A DNA stretch of 18,570 nucleotides from JAAYAN01 sp964437215 (GCA_964437215.1 CAYTFZ010000049.1:1-18570), one strand, 5' to 3'. Numbered from the stretch's first letter, positions 7,430-15,251 are shown. The notes: generated by a model from the letters alone, not told the origin. Program-made: numbers and translations.

Positions 7430-8413
7430 ATGAATTACAGAAAACTTGGAAAAACCGGTCTTAATGTTTCAGAAATCAGTCTTGGCACTTGGCAGGTTGG
7501 CGGCAAATGGGGCGATGAATTTAATAATGATAATGCAGATAAAATTTTAAATGCTGCAATAGACAACGGCATTAATTTTATTGATACTGCCGATGTTTAC
7601 AGCAATGGCCACAGCGAAAAAGCTGTTGGGCGGCTTTTGAATTCGCGGAAAGAAAAAATTTATGTTGCCACAAAATGCGGCAGACAGCTTAATCCACACA
7701 TCAGCGAAGCCTATACACCAAAAGTTTTGCGCGGATTTGTGGAGGACAGTCTTAAACGGATGAAAATTGAACGGATTGACCTCATCCAGCTCCATTGCCC
7801 CCCTACTCAGGTTTTCTACCGTCCCGAAATATTTGAACTTTTCGACAGACTTAAAGACGAGGGGAAGATTGCAAACCTTGGAGTAAGCGTAGAAAAAGTT
7901 GAAGAAGCGCTTAAAGCTATTGAATACGATAATGTTACAACCGTTCAGATAATTTTTAACATTTTCCGGCAGCGTCCGGCAAAGCTTTTCTTCCGCGAAG
8001 CAGAAAAGAAGAATATTGGAATTATTGCGCGCGTTCCTTTGGCAAGCGGACTTTTAACAGGCAAATTTACTGCTAAAACAACTTTTGGACCGGACGATCA
8101 CCGGACATTTAACAGAGAAGGCGCTGCATTCGATAAAGGCGAAACATTTTCGGGGATTGATTACCAGACAGGTCTGGATGCTGTTGAGGAGTTAAAAACC
8201 TTGTTTCCCGGAAAAGATATTTCCCTTATTGCGCTGCAGTGGATTTTAATGTTCAAAGAAGTAAGCTGCATTATACCTGGAGCTTCGCGTCCCGAGCAGA
8301 TTCTTTCAAACATTAAAGCTGTTGATTTGCCCGCTCTTACAGCAAGCGAGATGAGAAACATTGAAGATATTTATCTTAACAGAATTAAAAATCTTGTTCA
8401 TAATTTGTGGTAA
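7430..8413 (+). CDS. Aldo/keto reductase
   Basis: This 327-residue cytosolic NAD(P)H-dependent oxidoreductase has a TIM-barrel fold. The catalytic tetrad is complete: Asp52 and Tyr57 in FIDTADVYSNGHSE, Lys82 in VATKCG and His122 in QLHCPP. The N-terminal KLGKTGLNVSEISLGTWQVGGKWG and the C-terminal IPGASRPEQILSNIKA cofactor-binding segment are typical of the bacterial YajO/YhdN-like group acting on small aldehydes or sugars. The real substrate cannot be told. ATG at 7430 is preceded by AGGAG at 5-nt spacing. No co-directional partner follows; the next plus-strand feature is a terminator 217 bp downstream. The neighbouring Nudix operon is convergent. Confidence 0.94.
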   Translation: MNYRKLGKTGLNVSEISLGTWQVGGKWGDEFNNDNADKILNAAIDNGINFIDTADVYSNGHSEKAVGRLLNSRKEKIYVATKCGRQLNPHISEAYTPKVLRGFVEDSLKRMKIERIDLIQLHCPPTQVFYRPEIFELFDRLKDEGKIANLGVSVEKVEEALKAIEYDNVTTVQIIFNIFRQRPAKLFFREAEKKNIGIIARVPLASGLLTGKFTAKTTFGPDDHRTFNREGAAFDKGETFSGIDYQTGLDAVEELKTLFPGKDISLIALQWILMFKEVSCIIPGASRPEQILSNIKAVDLPALTASEMRNIEDIYLNRIKNLVHNLW

Positions 8414-8720
8414 TATTTGCTTAATATTTTCTAAATTACCAGAGGATTGCCCGGTAAAACCCATAAGCGTCAACTTAAGAACGAAAATCGTGCATCGGGA
8501 GCCGCATTAATAATATTATTATTGGCTAAAAACCAAAGCAGGAATGCTAATAAAAAAGTCTCTGGAACAAATATTACTTCCAAATCTATAAAACAATCAA
8601 AGCTTGTGAGCAGCTTGAAAAAAGAAACCCCCGATTAAAATTAACCGGGATTTTTCAACAGTCTGAACCTACTGAAGCAGTTTTTTTTATTATCTGATTT
8701 TATTGAAACCAGAAAACTGG
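8414..8720. other. Intergenic region with doubtful 63-codon ORF
   Basis: About 300 bp separate the convergent aldo/keto reductase and Nudix genes. A plus-strand ORF runs from TTG at 8447 to TAA at 8638 and would encode 63 basic residues. Its AGAGG is only 1 nt from the TTG, it resembles no family I know, and its last codons lie inside the terminator stem. The opposite strand is also open over much of the same stretch (reading a hydrophobic FLLAFLLWFL) but has no start codon. It may be a decayed gene, an untranslated 3' region, or a small RNA ending at the terminator at 8630. I would not annotate a protein here. Confidence 0.3.
8630..8655 (+). terminator. Terminator-like hairpin after the aldo/keto reductase region
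   Basis: CCCGATTAA-AA-TTAACCGGG forms a 9-bp stem with one A-C mismatch and a tight 2-nt loop, followed by ATTTTT. Further down, ACTG-AAG-CAGT (8671-8681) followed by eight T residues may act as a weak backup. Confidence 0.6.
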
Positions 8721-8722
8721 TT
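8707..8722 (-). terminator. Small hairpin overlapping the Nudix gene stop codon
   Basis: AACCAG-AAAA-CTGGTT is a 6-bp perfect stem that covers two bases of the TAA stop at 8721-8723. On the minus strand it is followed by TTTCAATAAAATC, only weakly U-rich, so it is a poor terminator and may only protect the 3' end of the operon mRNA. Confidence 0.35.
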
Positions 8723-9269
8723 AAAGCTTTTTTAATAACTTATAATAAAGAATTGCACAGATTGTTTTAGCATCAACTATCTGTCCGGAGCTTATCATAT
8801 TTTCAATCTGAACTAAAGGAAGTTCCAGCACTTCCATTCCCTGTTCGCCTTCTTCGCGGTTATGATTTCCCGGTGTTAAATCTTCGGCAAGAAAAATATG
8901 CAGTATTTCGGAACAAAACCCAGGAGTTGTACATATAGCGCCAAGTTTCGTATACTTTGAGGAAGAATAACCTGTTTCCTCAGTCAGTTCCCGTTTTGCA
9001 CAGACAAGCGGGTCTTCGTTAATTTCGAGTTTTCCGGCCGGCAGTTCAAGAAGTCTCTTTTCAAACGGATAGCGGAATTGCTCGACTAAAAGAATTTTAT
9101 TATCTTTTGTAACTGCCAGAATTACAGCTCCTCCATTATGAAGGGCAACTTCGCGTATACTTTCATTTCCGCTTTCGTATTCAATTTTATCAACTTTTAT
9201 ATCGAATACTCTTCCTTTGTAAATAATATTGCTTTCAAGTAATTTGTAATTCAATTTATACTCCTTCAT
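8721..9269 (-). CDS. Nudix hydrolase, ADP-ribose pyrophosphatase-like
   Basis: This 182-residue enzyme is predicted to hydrolyse ADP-ribose or a similar nucleoside diphosphate derivative to AMP plus a phosphosugar, using Mg2+. The Nudix box is complete at residues 79-101: Gly79, Glu85, Arg93-Glu94, Glu97-Glu98 and Gly100. It is preceded by LLELPAGK, as in ADPRase enzymes. Pro116 (CTTPGF) lies 16 residues after Gly100, the spacing used as a marker of the ADP-ribose subgroup. The N-terminal IIYKGRVFDIKVDKIEYESG strand pair is also typical of that group. Its ATG overlaps the TGA of the YkvA gene by 4 bases (ATGA), so translation is coupled. It is the last gene of a four-gene operon. Confidence 0.93.
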   Translation of the reverse strand: MKEYKLNYKLLESNIIYKGRVFDIKVDKIEYESGNESIREVALHNGGAVILAVTKDNKILLVEQFRYPFEKRLLELPAGKLEINEDPLVCAKRELTEETGYSSSKYTKLGAICTTPGFCSEILHIFLAEDLTPGNHNREEGEQGMEVLELPLVQIENMISSGQIVDAKTICAILYYKLLKKL

Positions 9270-9655
9270 CCTTCATTTTCTGCAGTATAAAATGGGCGGA
9301 TTTCATTTCCAAGATATTTTATCAGTGCGGCAATTACTCCCAAGTCGTCAAGATATCCTATAAATGGAGCGAGATCTGGAATAGCATCAATGGGCGAAAT
9401 AAAATATATAAGCGCGCCAACAATTATCGATTTCCGGTACCAGCTGATTCCCGGGGATTTTAAATACCGGTATAAAGCTAATATATCTTTTGTGAACGTA
9501 ATCTTTTTTCCTGTTGATTCAAGTTTATCCCAAAGATTTTCTTCAACATATTCAACCTTTTGTTTCATTTCTTCGGGAGTTTCAAGCGACCCTTGGTCGA
9601 AAGTTGTATAGTTGTTTTCTTCATTATAAATATTGTTTTCGTTTTCGTAATTCAT
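9266..9655 (-). CDS. YkvA/DUF1232 family small membrane protein
   Basis: This 129-residue protein has an acidic Asn/Glu-rich N-terminus (1-45) with no signal peptide and a C-terminal DUF1232 domain (about 72-112). That domain carries the hallmark hydrophobic segment GALIYFISPIDAIPDLAPFIGYLDDLGVIAAL, with the ISPID-x-IPD motif. The domain probably inserts in or on the cytoplasmic membrane; its biochemical role is not known. The ATG at 9653-9655 has AGAGG 4 nt upstream. The gene starts 10 bp after the lipoprotein gene ends and overlaps the Nudix gene by 4 bp. Nudix and YkvA proteins are both widespread, so their pairing gives no clear functional hint. Confidence 0.9.
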   Translation of the reverse strand: MNYENENNIYNEENNYTTFDQGSLETPEEMKQKVEYVEENLWDKLESTGKKITFTKDILALYRYLKSPGISWYRKSIIVGALIYFISPIDAIPDLAPFIGYLDDLGVIAALIKYLGNEIRPFYTAENEG

Positions 9656-9665
9656 AATTCCTCTC

Positions 9666-10715
9666 TTACTCTTCCGAAAGAGTTATATCAATGTTTTGCG
9701 AATTTAATGTATCGATAACAACAGACTGTGTTTTTATCGAATAACCGGTTTTTATAAATATCAAATTTAATGTATTTGAAGATATTTTGTCAGAAAGAAT
9801 TACAGAATTTTCATCAATTACAGGAATTTCTTTATTAAGTGATAATTCGGAAACCGGTATTTTTGCGTTACCTTCTTTATCGGTGGAAAAATTCTGCATA
9901 TCGCTTCCCAGAATATTTGTGTCTTCATTATTCTTGCATAAAATTATGCTGTGATTGTAGCTGGCACTTGTTAGCAGACTTGTTGCATTCATAGTAAGAG
10001 TATAAATCCCGTTTGGAATTTTATTTTTAGAATCAAACAAAACACTGTAGGAACCGGCTTCGTATGTTTGAGCAGAAATTGAATATACGGTTTTTCCCGT
10101 TTTGGGATTTTTTATTTCGAAACTTATTGTGCTTCGTTCCGGACAAGTAAAACGTAAATATGTTTCCGATAAAAAAGGATTCGGCGTGTTATTAAGTAAA
10201 TTATAACTGACTGGAATAGTAACTACAACAACTTCCATTTCGTTAGAATACTTTATTTTTCCGTCAGTATCCTGCTGCTTTAATCTGTAATAAAATATTC
10301 CGTTCAGGTTTTCCGGGTCAGTAAAAGTATAGTTGATTGGAACATTTGTAATACCGGTTCCTTTTACTTCGCCCACTTCCACCCATATTGATGAATTTTT
10401 TTCGCGCCGCTGAATGAAAAATTTATTGTTGCTTATTTCCTGAGTTGTTGTCCACTTAAGAATAACTTGTTTTGTATTGTCGTCAATATCGTAAGAGAAA
10501 TCACCGTAAATCACAGAATCAGGTGAAAAAACTTTTTTTACTTTTGGCAGCGAATTAATAAAATTATAAACCAAATAGACTTTAACATCTTTTAATTCTT
10601 CATTTTTAGAGTTTTTAACTTTTATTGTTATGCCCGAAAAATTTTTATCTTCGGGATCGACAGTATTGCATTTTATAAGAAACAGCGCTAAAACAATACA
10701 AAATAATATTTTCAT
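9666..10715 (-). CDS. Multidomain envelope lipoprotein with FN3-like and internal FlgD/Por-like domains
   Basis: This 349-residue protein of unknown function starts with a short lipoprotein-type signal (hydrophobic core then LIKC, Cys16; the Lys before Cys is unusual). Residues 25-52 (GITIKVKNSKNEELKDVKVYLVYNF) look like the first strands of a carboxypeptidase-regulatory-like beta-sandwich. Residues 83-165 resemble a fibronectin-III domain (ILKWTTTQEISNNKFFIQRR to FYYRLKQQDTDGKIKYS). Residues 171-243 resemble the FlgD-Ig/Por secretion module (NTPNPF, then EAGSYSVLFDSKNKIPNGIYTLTM). The tail 277-347 (STDKEGNAKIPVSEL to FIKTGYSIKTQSVVID) resembles the remaining strands of the first domain. The GAGG site is 5 nt before the ATG. 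It lies 11 bp after the S9 peptidase gene, so the two are co-expressed and may act together at the cell surface. Domain calls are by eye. Confidence 0.75.
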   Translation of the reverse strand: MKILFCIVLALFLIKCNTVDPEDKNFSGITIKVKNSKNEELKDVKVYLVYNFINSLPKVKKVFSPDSVIYGDFSYDIDDNTKQVILKWTTTQEISNNKFFIQRREKNSSIWVEVGEVKGTGITNVPINYTFTDPENLNGIFYYRLKQQDTDGKIKYSNEMEVVVVTIPVSYNLLNNTPNPFLSETYLRFTCPERSTISFEIKNPKTGKTVYSISAQTYEAGSYSVLFDSKNKIPNGIYTLTMNATSLLTSASYNHSIILCKNNEDTNILGSDMQNFSTDKEGNAKIPVSELSLNKEIPVIDENSVILSDKISSNTLNLIFIKTGYSIKTQSVVIDTLNSQNIDITLSEE

Positions 10716-10726
10716 CAGAACCTCAG

Positions 10727-12757
10727 TTAAAATTTATTAAACCAATTAAAAACAGTCTCCCACCAAAGTTTTGCATTTTGGGGTTTTACTACAAAATGAT
10801 ATTCATCAGGGTAGTAGAGTAACCGGCTTTCAATTCCTTTAAGCTGCAAAGCTGTAAACAATTCAAAAGCCTGACCTTCGGGAACGCGGAAATCGTTAGC
10901 TCCGTGAACAACAAGCATAGGAGTCTTAAAATTATTAACATAATTATGAGGTGACCATTTTTTATAATTTTCAGGATTATCCCAATATGTTCCGCCATTT
11001 TCCCACAATGGGAACCATAATTCTTCGGTAACGCCGGTCATACTTTCCAGATTAAAAACGCCTGCGTGGCAAACCAAAGCTTTAAACCGGTCAGTATGTC
11101 CGGCAATCCAATTAATCATATATCCGCCGTACGATGCTCCGGCTGCATAAGTCTTATTCGAGTCGATAAATTCAAAATTACGGACAGCATAGTCATAACA
11201 GTTCATCAAATCTGTATATACTTTTCCTCCCCAGTCCTGCGATATTTCATCGGTAAATCTTTGTCCGTAGCCGATACTTCCGCGCGGATTGGGAGCAACA
11301 ACTACATAACCCTTCGAAGCAAACATCTGCAAATTCCAGCGGTAATGAAAATCGTCTGTCCAATGTCCCTGAGGCCCGCCATGTATAAGAAAAATCATTG
11401 GATATTTTGCTGATTTATTAAAAAAAGGCGGTTTAACAATTATCGATTGAACCTGAGTAGCTTCCGCTCCGGTACACCAGAAAGTTTCTGTTTCATTCAT
11501 TTCTATTTCCGAAATAAGCTGTGTATTCATCGCAGTTATCTGACTAATCCTTAAAGTTTCTGTATTCAAAGAATAAATTTCATCGGGCTGCGTGCTTTTT
11601 TGCTGAAGGAAATAAACAAGTTTTCCATCCGGAGAAATTTTAAGATTTGAGTTAACTCTTTGTTTAAGTAAAACTTCAAGAACTTTTGTTTCCACAGAAA
11701 CACGCATAATTGAATTATTTATCTGGTTAGCTGCAGTAAAATAAATAAATTTTGAATCCGGCGACCATACAAGTCCGTTTGCCGAAAAATCTGCATTTTC
11801 AGTAATAATATCTCTTTGTCCGGTAGCTTTATCATAAATAACTATGTTTTGTTTATCTGCTTCAAATCCTGCCCGGCTCATTGAACAGTATGCAATATAT
11901 CTGCCGCTTGGCGAGTAAACCGGTTCGTTATCGTTGCCGGCGCTTTCCGAAATTACTACCGGTTTGCTTAATGAATTATTTGCTTTTATCACGAAAACTT
12001 CGTTGTTAGTGCTTGTTGCTTCATTAATATCCGGATTGGAAGTAAATGCTATTTCATCGCCTGCAGGCGAAAAGCTGAAATCGTTGCTGCTTCCCAAAGC
12101 CAAAGTCGGGATGTCATTTTGAATATCAGGATAAATATCGGCAGCAGTTTTACTTTCAGTATCGAATAAAAACAGGTGACTTCTTTTATCGCCACGCCAT
12201 TCGTTCCAATGCCGGAACATAAGCTTGTTAAAAATCTGTGCTTTTACTTTTGAATTTGCCAGACTGTCATCTTTCCTTTTGTTGCAATCCTGATCGATGC
12301 AATCGGGGAAAACGGATGAGGAAAAAAGAATTTTTTTTCCGTCGCGCGACCATTCATATTCATTTATATCCGAATAAAAACCGGTTAACTGATTTTCAAT
12401 TCTGGTTTCGGGATCAATAGTAAAAATCTGTCCGTCGCGGAGAAAAGAAACCTGGTTTCCCGTTCCTGTAAACTTAGGCAGAGTTTCATTTTTTTCGGAA
12501 TCTGTAAGCTTTTTAAAATTGCCGCCATCAGCATCCATAATATAAATATCGCTGTTCCCTTTGTTTTTTTCAAAATCGTAAGATGTAACAGAAAATACAA
12601 GTCTGTTGCTCTGCTGATTAAGATCAAATGAAGTTATTCTTTTCATAGCCCAAAGATCTTCAAAGGTTAAAGCCCGTTTTTGCTGAGGAAATATAAATGT
12701 TATTAAACATAATGATAAAACGAAATACTTAAACATTATCGCACCCATATTTTTCAA
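10727..12757 (-). CDS. Secreted S9-family prolyl oligopeptidase-type serine peptidase (DPP5/acylaminoacyl-peptidase-like)
   Basis: This enzyme (up to 676 residues) should release dipeptides or acyl-amino acids from oligopeptides in the periplasm. After a signal peptide (MFKYFVLSLCLITFIFPQQ), residues about 45-400 form a beta-propeller made of PD40-like blades: EWSRDGKKILFSS, FSPAGDEIAFTS, YSPSGRYIAYCS, WSPDSKFIYFTA and ISPDGKLVYFLQ. The alpha/beta-hydrolase domain carries Ser542 in GASYGGY, Asp622 in HGANDFRVP and His654 in DEYHF, with the HGGPQGHW oxyanion region upstream. The RHWNEWRGDKRSHLF stretch recalls DPP5 enzymes. The start is uncertain: TTG at 12757 has GGAG 4 nt upstream, but ATG at 12748 or 12736 gives a more usual signal peptide. 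It is the first gene of the operon. Confidence 0.92.
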   Translation of the reverse strand: MKNMGAIMFKYFVLSLCLITFIFPQQKRALTFEDLWAMKRITSFDLNQQSNRLVFSVTSYDFEKNKGNSDIYIMDADGGNFKKLTDSEKNETLPKFTGTGNQVSFLRDGQIFTIDPETRIENQLTGFYSDINEYEWSRDGKKILFSSSVFPDCIDQDCNKRKDDSLANSKVKAQIFNKLMFRHWNEWRGDKRSHLFLFDTESKTAADIYPDIQNDIPTLALGSSNDFSFSPAGDEIAFTSNPDINEATSTNNEVFVIKANNSLSKPVVISESAGNDNEPVYSPSGRYIAYCSMSRAGFEADKQNIVIYDKATGQRDIITENADFSANGLVWSPDSKFIYFTAANQINNSIMRVSVETKVLEVLLKQRVNSNLKISPDGKLVYFLQQKSTQPDEIYSLNTETLRISQITAMNTQLISEIEMNETETFWCTGAEATQVQSIIVKPPFFNKSAKYPMIFLIHGGPQGHWTDDFHYRWNLQMFASKGYVVVAPNPRGSIGYGQRFTDEISQDWGGKVYTDLMNCYDYAVRNFEFIDSNKTYAAGASYGGYMINWIAGHTDRFKALVCHAGVFNLESMTGVTEELWFPLWENGGTYWDNPENYKKWSPHNYVNNFKTPMLVVHGANDFRVPEGQAFELFTALQLKGIESRLLYYPDEYHFVVKPQNAKLWWETVFNWFNKF

Positions 12758-12850
12758 AAATCTCCGGAAAAATAAGAAAAGATTACAGCAAACCCAAACG
12801 GATGCTTGAGGTATCCCATTAAAAAAAATCGAGAAAATTTTTAAATAAAC

Positions 12851-12877
12851 TACCCCGATACAAGCAGTCGCGGTATC
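12851..12877. repeat. REP-like imperfect palindrome, unit A
   Basis: TACCCC is followed by GATAC (12857-12861), an 11-nt loop and GTATC (12873-12877). The centre CAAGCA matches the centre of the stronger palindrome at 12901, suggesting a decayed second copy. Confidence is limited because similarity outside the centre is modest. Confidence 0.35.
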
Positions 12878-12900
12878 TCAAAGGAATCATTTCTTTAATT

Positions 12901-12927
12901 CGTTGCAAGCAACGGGGAACTAACCCC
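12901..12927. repeat. REP-like palindrome CGTTGC-AA-GCAACG plus GGGG/CCCC pair, unit B
   Basis: A perfect 6-2-6 palindrome (12901-12914) is directly followed by GGGG-AACTAA-CCCC (12914-12927). The two hairpins share the G at 12914, so they would be alternative or stacked structures. The form is that of a repetitive extragenic palindrome; copies elsewhere in the genome cannot be seen from this window. Confidence 0.5.
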
Positions 12928-13000
12928 AAAGAGATTAGAATATTAAGCGAAAGTATAATCTTGCAAATTCACATTTTTAATTTATATCGGCGTATTTCAT

Positions 13001-13006
13001 TATAAT
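13001..13006 (+). promoter_or_regulatory. Putative -10 box of the mutA promoter
   Basis: TATAAT is a perfect -10 match 49 nt upstream of the mutA ATG, which gives a plausible leader of about 40 nt. No convincing -35 is found at 16-18 nt spacing. Confidence 0.4.
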
Positions 13007-13054
13007 TTTATAAATTAACACGATAAAAATTTTAAAATTTGGAATGAGGAAAAA

Positions 13055-15214
13055 ATGACGGAAGACGCAAAAAACACCGGGGTAAAACTTGGTGAGAAAC
13101 CTGATCTTCGCACAGATTTCGCACCTGTTTCGTTCGATGAATGGAAAAAGGTTGTAGAAGCTGATCTAAAAGGTGCGGAGTACGACAAAAAACTTTTAAC
13201 AAAAACTTACGAAGGAATAACCCTTCAGCCCATTTATACCAGAAAAGATATCGAGAACCTTTCCTATGTAAATACTGCACCGGGAAACAGTTCGCGCAGA
13301 GGAGCAAAATCTTCGGGTTATGCTTCAAAAGGCTGGGAAATAAGCCAGGAAATAGTTACCGGCGACGCTCAAGAATTTAACGAAGCATTAACTAACGATT
13401 TAAGCAGAGGACAAACAAGCATTAATATTCAGCTTGACACTGCAACAAAAATGGGAAAAGATGCAGATTATGCAGCTCCTGCCGAGGTTGGAGATAAAGG
13501 ACTTTCAATTTCCGCGATTAAAAGTATTTCGCGCGCTCTTAAAGGAATTGATCTTAACAATTATCCGCTTAACGTGAACGCAGGGTTTTCAGCTCTTCCA
13601 TTTTTAACAGTTCTGAATGCATATCTTCAAAAAAACAATATCAGTATTTCCGCTTTAAAAGGAAGCATTGAATCCGATCCGCTCGGTTTTATTGCTGAAT
13701 ACGGAAAATTACCTGTTTCGCTAAAATCGGCGCTTGATGAAGCTGCTTTAGTTACAAAGTGGGTAATTGATAATAAAATCAGTTTGAAAACTGCCGGCGT
13801 AAATGTAAGTGTTTATAATAATGCCGGCGCTTCGGCAGTGCAGGAATTAGCTTTTGCTATGGCAACAGCTGTTTATTATTTAAATGAATTGACTGAACGC
13901 GGCATTTCTGCAAAACAGGCTGCGCAGTCAATCAGATTTACTTTCGGAATCGGTACAAATTATTTTATGGAAATCGCGAAATTCCGCGCTGCAAAAATTC
14001 TTTGGGCAAATATTCTTGAAGCTTATGGTATTGAAGAAAATGACAGAGGAATTGAAATCCACGCTAAATCTTCAACTTATTTCCAGACAGAACTTGATCC
14101 TTATGTGAATATGCTTCGCACAACAACTCAGGCTTTTTCGGCTGTAGTAGGCGGAGTTGACAGCATGCATACAAATCCGTTTGATGAAGTTTTTAACGCT
14201 CCGGATACTTTTTCAAGAAGAATTGCAAGAAACACACAGATTATTCTTAAAGAGGAAACACATCTCGACAGGTTGATTGATCCTGCAGGCGGTTCCTATT
14301 TTATAGAAAAACTTACTGATGATGTTGCCGTACAATCCTGGAAATTATTCCAGCAGATTGAAGAAAAAGGCGGAATGTCCGAAGCTCTGAAATCAGGATT
14401 TATTCAGGGATTGGTTAAAGAAACCGCTGAAAGCAGAAAAAAAGATTATTCGAAAAGAAAATCAGTTCTTGTCGGAACAAATATGTACGCGAATATGAAA
14501 GAGGAAAAAATTCCTTCGCGCAAAAGCGATCCTGAAATTTTCTTCAAAAAACGTTCGGAATATTTACAGAAATTCAGAGTATCCGGAAATCAGGAAAAAA
14601 ATTCCGGTATTCTTGAAAAGATGCAGCAGCTTGTAAACGATAATTCAGCAGATATAATAAATACTGCAACCGCGGCAATTCTTCAAGGAGCTACAATCGG
14701 TGAAATTTCCAGCGCAGTGCGTGCAGCAGCCGAACCGGGAATAAATATTTCTCCGCTTGAAATTAAACGCGGCAGTGAATTATTCGAAGAATTGAGAAAC
14801 GCTTCGGATGCATTTTTAGCAAAAACCGGAAAACGCCCGCAAATATTTATGGCAAATATGGGTCCGGTTAAACAATTTAAAGCCCGCGCCGATTTTGCCC
14901 AGGGATTTTTTGAAACCGGCGGTTTTGAAATGCTTAATAACAAAGGATTCAAAACTCCGGAAGAAGCTGTTAAAGCGGCTTTAGATTCAAATGCGCCGAT
15001 AGTAATAATTTGTTCAACAGACGACACCTATCCTGAACTTGTTCCTGCAATTGCAAGCGGAATAAAAACTGCAAATCCGTCAGTTCAATTAGTTTTAGCA
15101 GGATTTCCAAAAGAGCAGGTTGAAGCGCATAAAGCATCCGGCATTGATGAATTTATTTTCCTCGGGGCAGATGCTTATCAAATATTATCAAGTCTGATGA
15201 ATAAAATAAAATAA
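13055..15214 (+). CDS. mutA: Methylmalonyl-CoA mutase small (beta) subunit
   Basis: This 719-residue protein is the non-catalytic partner of the adenosylcobalamin enzyme that interconverts succinyl-CoA and (R)-methylmalonyl-CoA (propionate metabolism). Residues about 20-560 form the TIM-barrel, recognisable by FDEWKKVVEADLKG, YTRKDIENL, the GIGTNYFMEIAKFRAAKILWANIL helix and VDSMHTNPFDE. The C-terminal cobalamin-type domain (about 593-719) is degenerate: where the large subunit has DGHDRG, this protein has Val605-Lys-Gln607-Phe-Lys-Ala610, so the lower-ligand His and its Asp and Gly partners are absent, as is known for small subunits of heterodimeric mutases. GAGGA sits 5 nt before the ATG. 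It is first in the operon with mutB; the two genes are separated only by the small four-helix-bundle element. Confidence 0.96.
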   Translation: MTEDAKNTGVKLGEKPDLRTDFAPVSFDEWKKVVEADLKGAEYDKKLLTKTYEGITLQPIYTRKDIENLSYVNTAPGNSSRRGAKSSGYASKGWEISQEIVTGDAQEFNEALTNDLSRGQTSINIQLDTATKMGKDADYAAPAEVGDKGLSISAIKSISRALKGIDLNNYPLNVNAGFSALPFLTVLNAYLQKNNISISALKGSIESDPLGFIAEYGKLPVSLKSALDEAALVTKWVIDNKISLKTAGVNVSVYNNAGASAVQELAFAMATAVYYLNELTERGISAKQAAQSIRFTFGIGTNYFMEIAKFRAAKILWANILEAYGIEENDRGIEIHAKSSTYFQTELDPYVNMLRTTTQAFSAVVGGVDSMHTNPFDEVFNAPDTFSRRIARNTQIILKEETHLDRLIDPAGGSYFIEKLTDDVAVQSWKLFQQIEEKGGMSEALKSGFIQGLVKETAESRKKDYSKRKSVLVGTNMYANMKEEKIPSRKSDPEIFFKKRSEYLQKFRVSGNQEKNSGILEKMQQLVNDNSADIINTATAAILQGATIGEISSAVRAAAEPGINISPLEIKRGSELFEELRNASDAFLAKTGKRPQIFMANMGPVKQFKARADFAQGFFETGGFEMLNNKGFKTPEEAVKAALDSNAPIVIICSTDDTYPELVPAIASGIKTANPSVQLVLAGFPKEQVEAHKASGIDEFIFLGADAYQILSSLMNKIK

Positions 15215-15215
15215 T

Positions 15216-15247
15216 AATTTTGAATGTTGAATTTTTAATTTTGAATT
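15216..15247. repeat. Left inverted repeat flanking the four-helix-bundle gene
   Basis: This 32-bp AATT-rich arm starts 2 nt after the mutA stop codon. Its reverse complement matches 15594-15625 at 28 of 32 positions, including an uninterrupted 13-bp run (AATTCAAAATTAA when read outward from the gene). Confidence 0.8.
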
Positions 15248-15251
15248 GAAG

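Larger units (their letters stand above)
12758..13054. other. Divergent promoter region with palindromic elements
   Basis: This spacer lies between the S9 peptidase operon (minus) and mutA (plus). It holds two palindromic stretches (12851-12877 and 12901-12927, listed separately). Near the right end a TATAAT at 13001-13006 is the likely -10 of mutA, about 49 nt before the ATG, with no good -35; a second GTATAAT lies at 12952-12958. I saw no cobalamin riboswitch features (no B12-box-like core), although the downstream enzyme uses adenosylcobalamin. Confidence 0.45.

Noticed and set aside
11066..11413. Plus-strand ORF of 115 codons inside the S9 peptidase gene
   Set aside because: Antisense to the catalytic domain, including the GASYGGY and HGGPQGHW segments; no independent evidence.
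12758..13054. Possible cobalamin riboswitch upstream of mutA
   Set aside because: The spacer lacks a recognisable B12-box core, and the palindromes present do not form the expected arrangement.
13032..13328. Minus-strand ORF of 98 codons over the mutA start
   Set aside because: Antisense to the well-supported N-terminus and ribosome binding site of mutA; composition is that of a shadow frame.
14683..15027. Minus-strand ORF of 114 codons in mutA
   Set aside because: Antisense to the cobalamin-type domain of mutA, no recognisable product.
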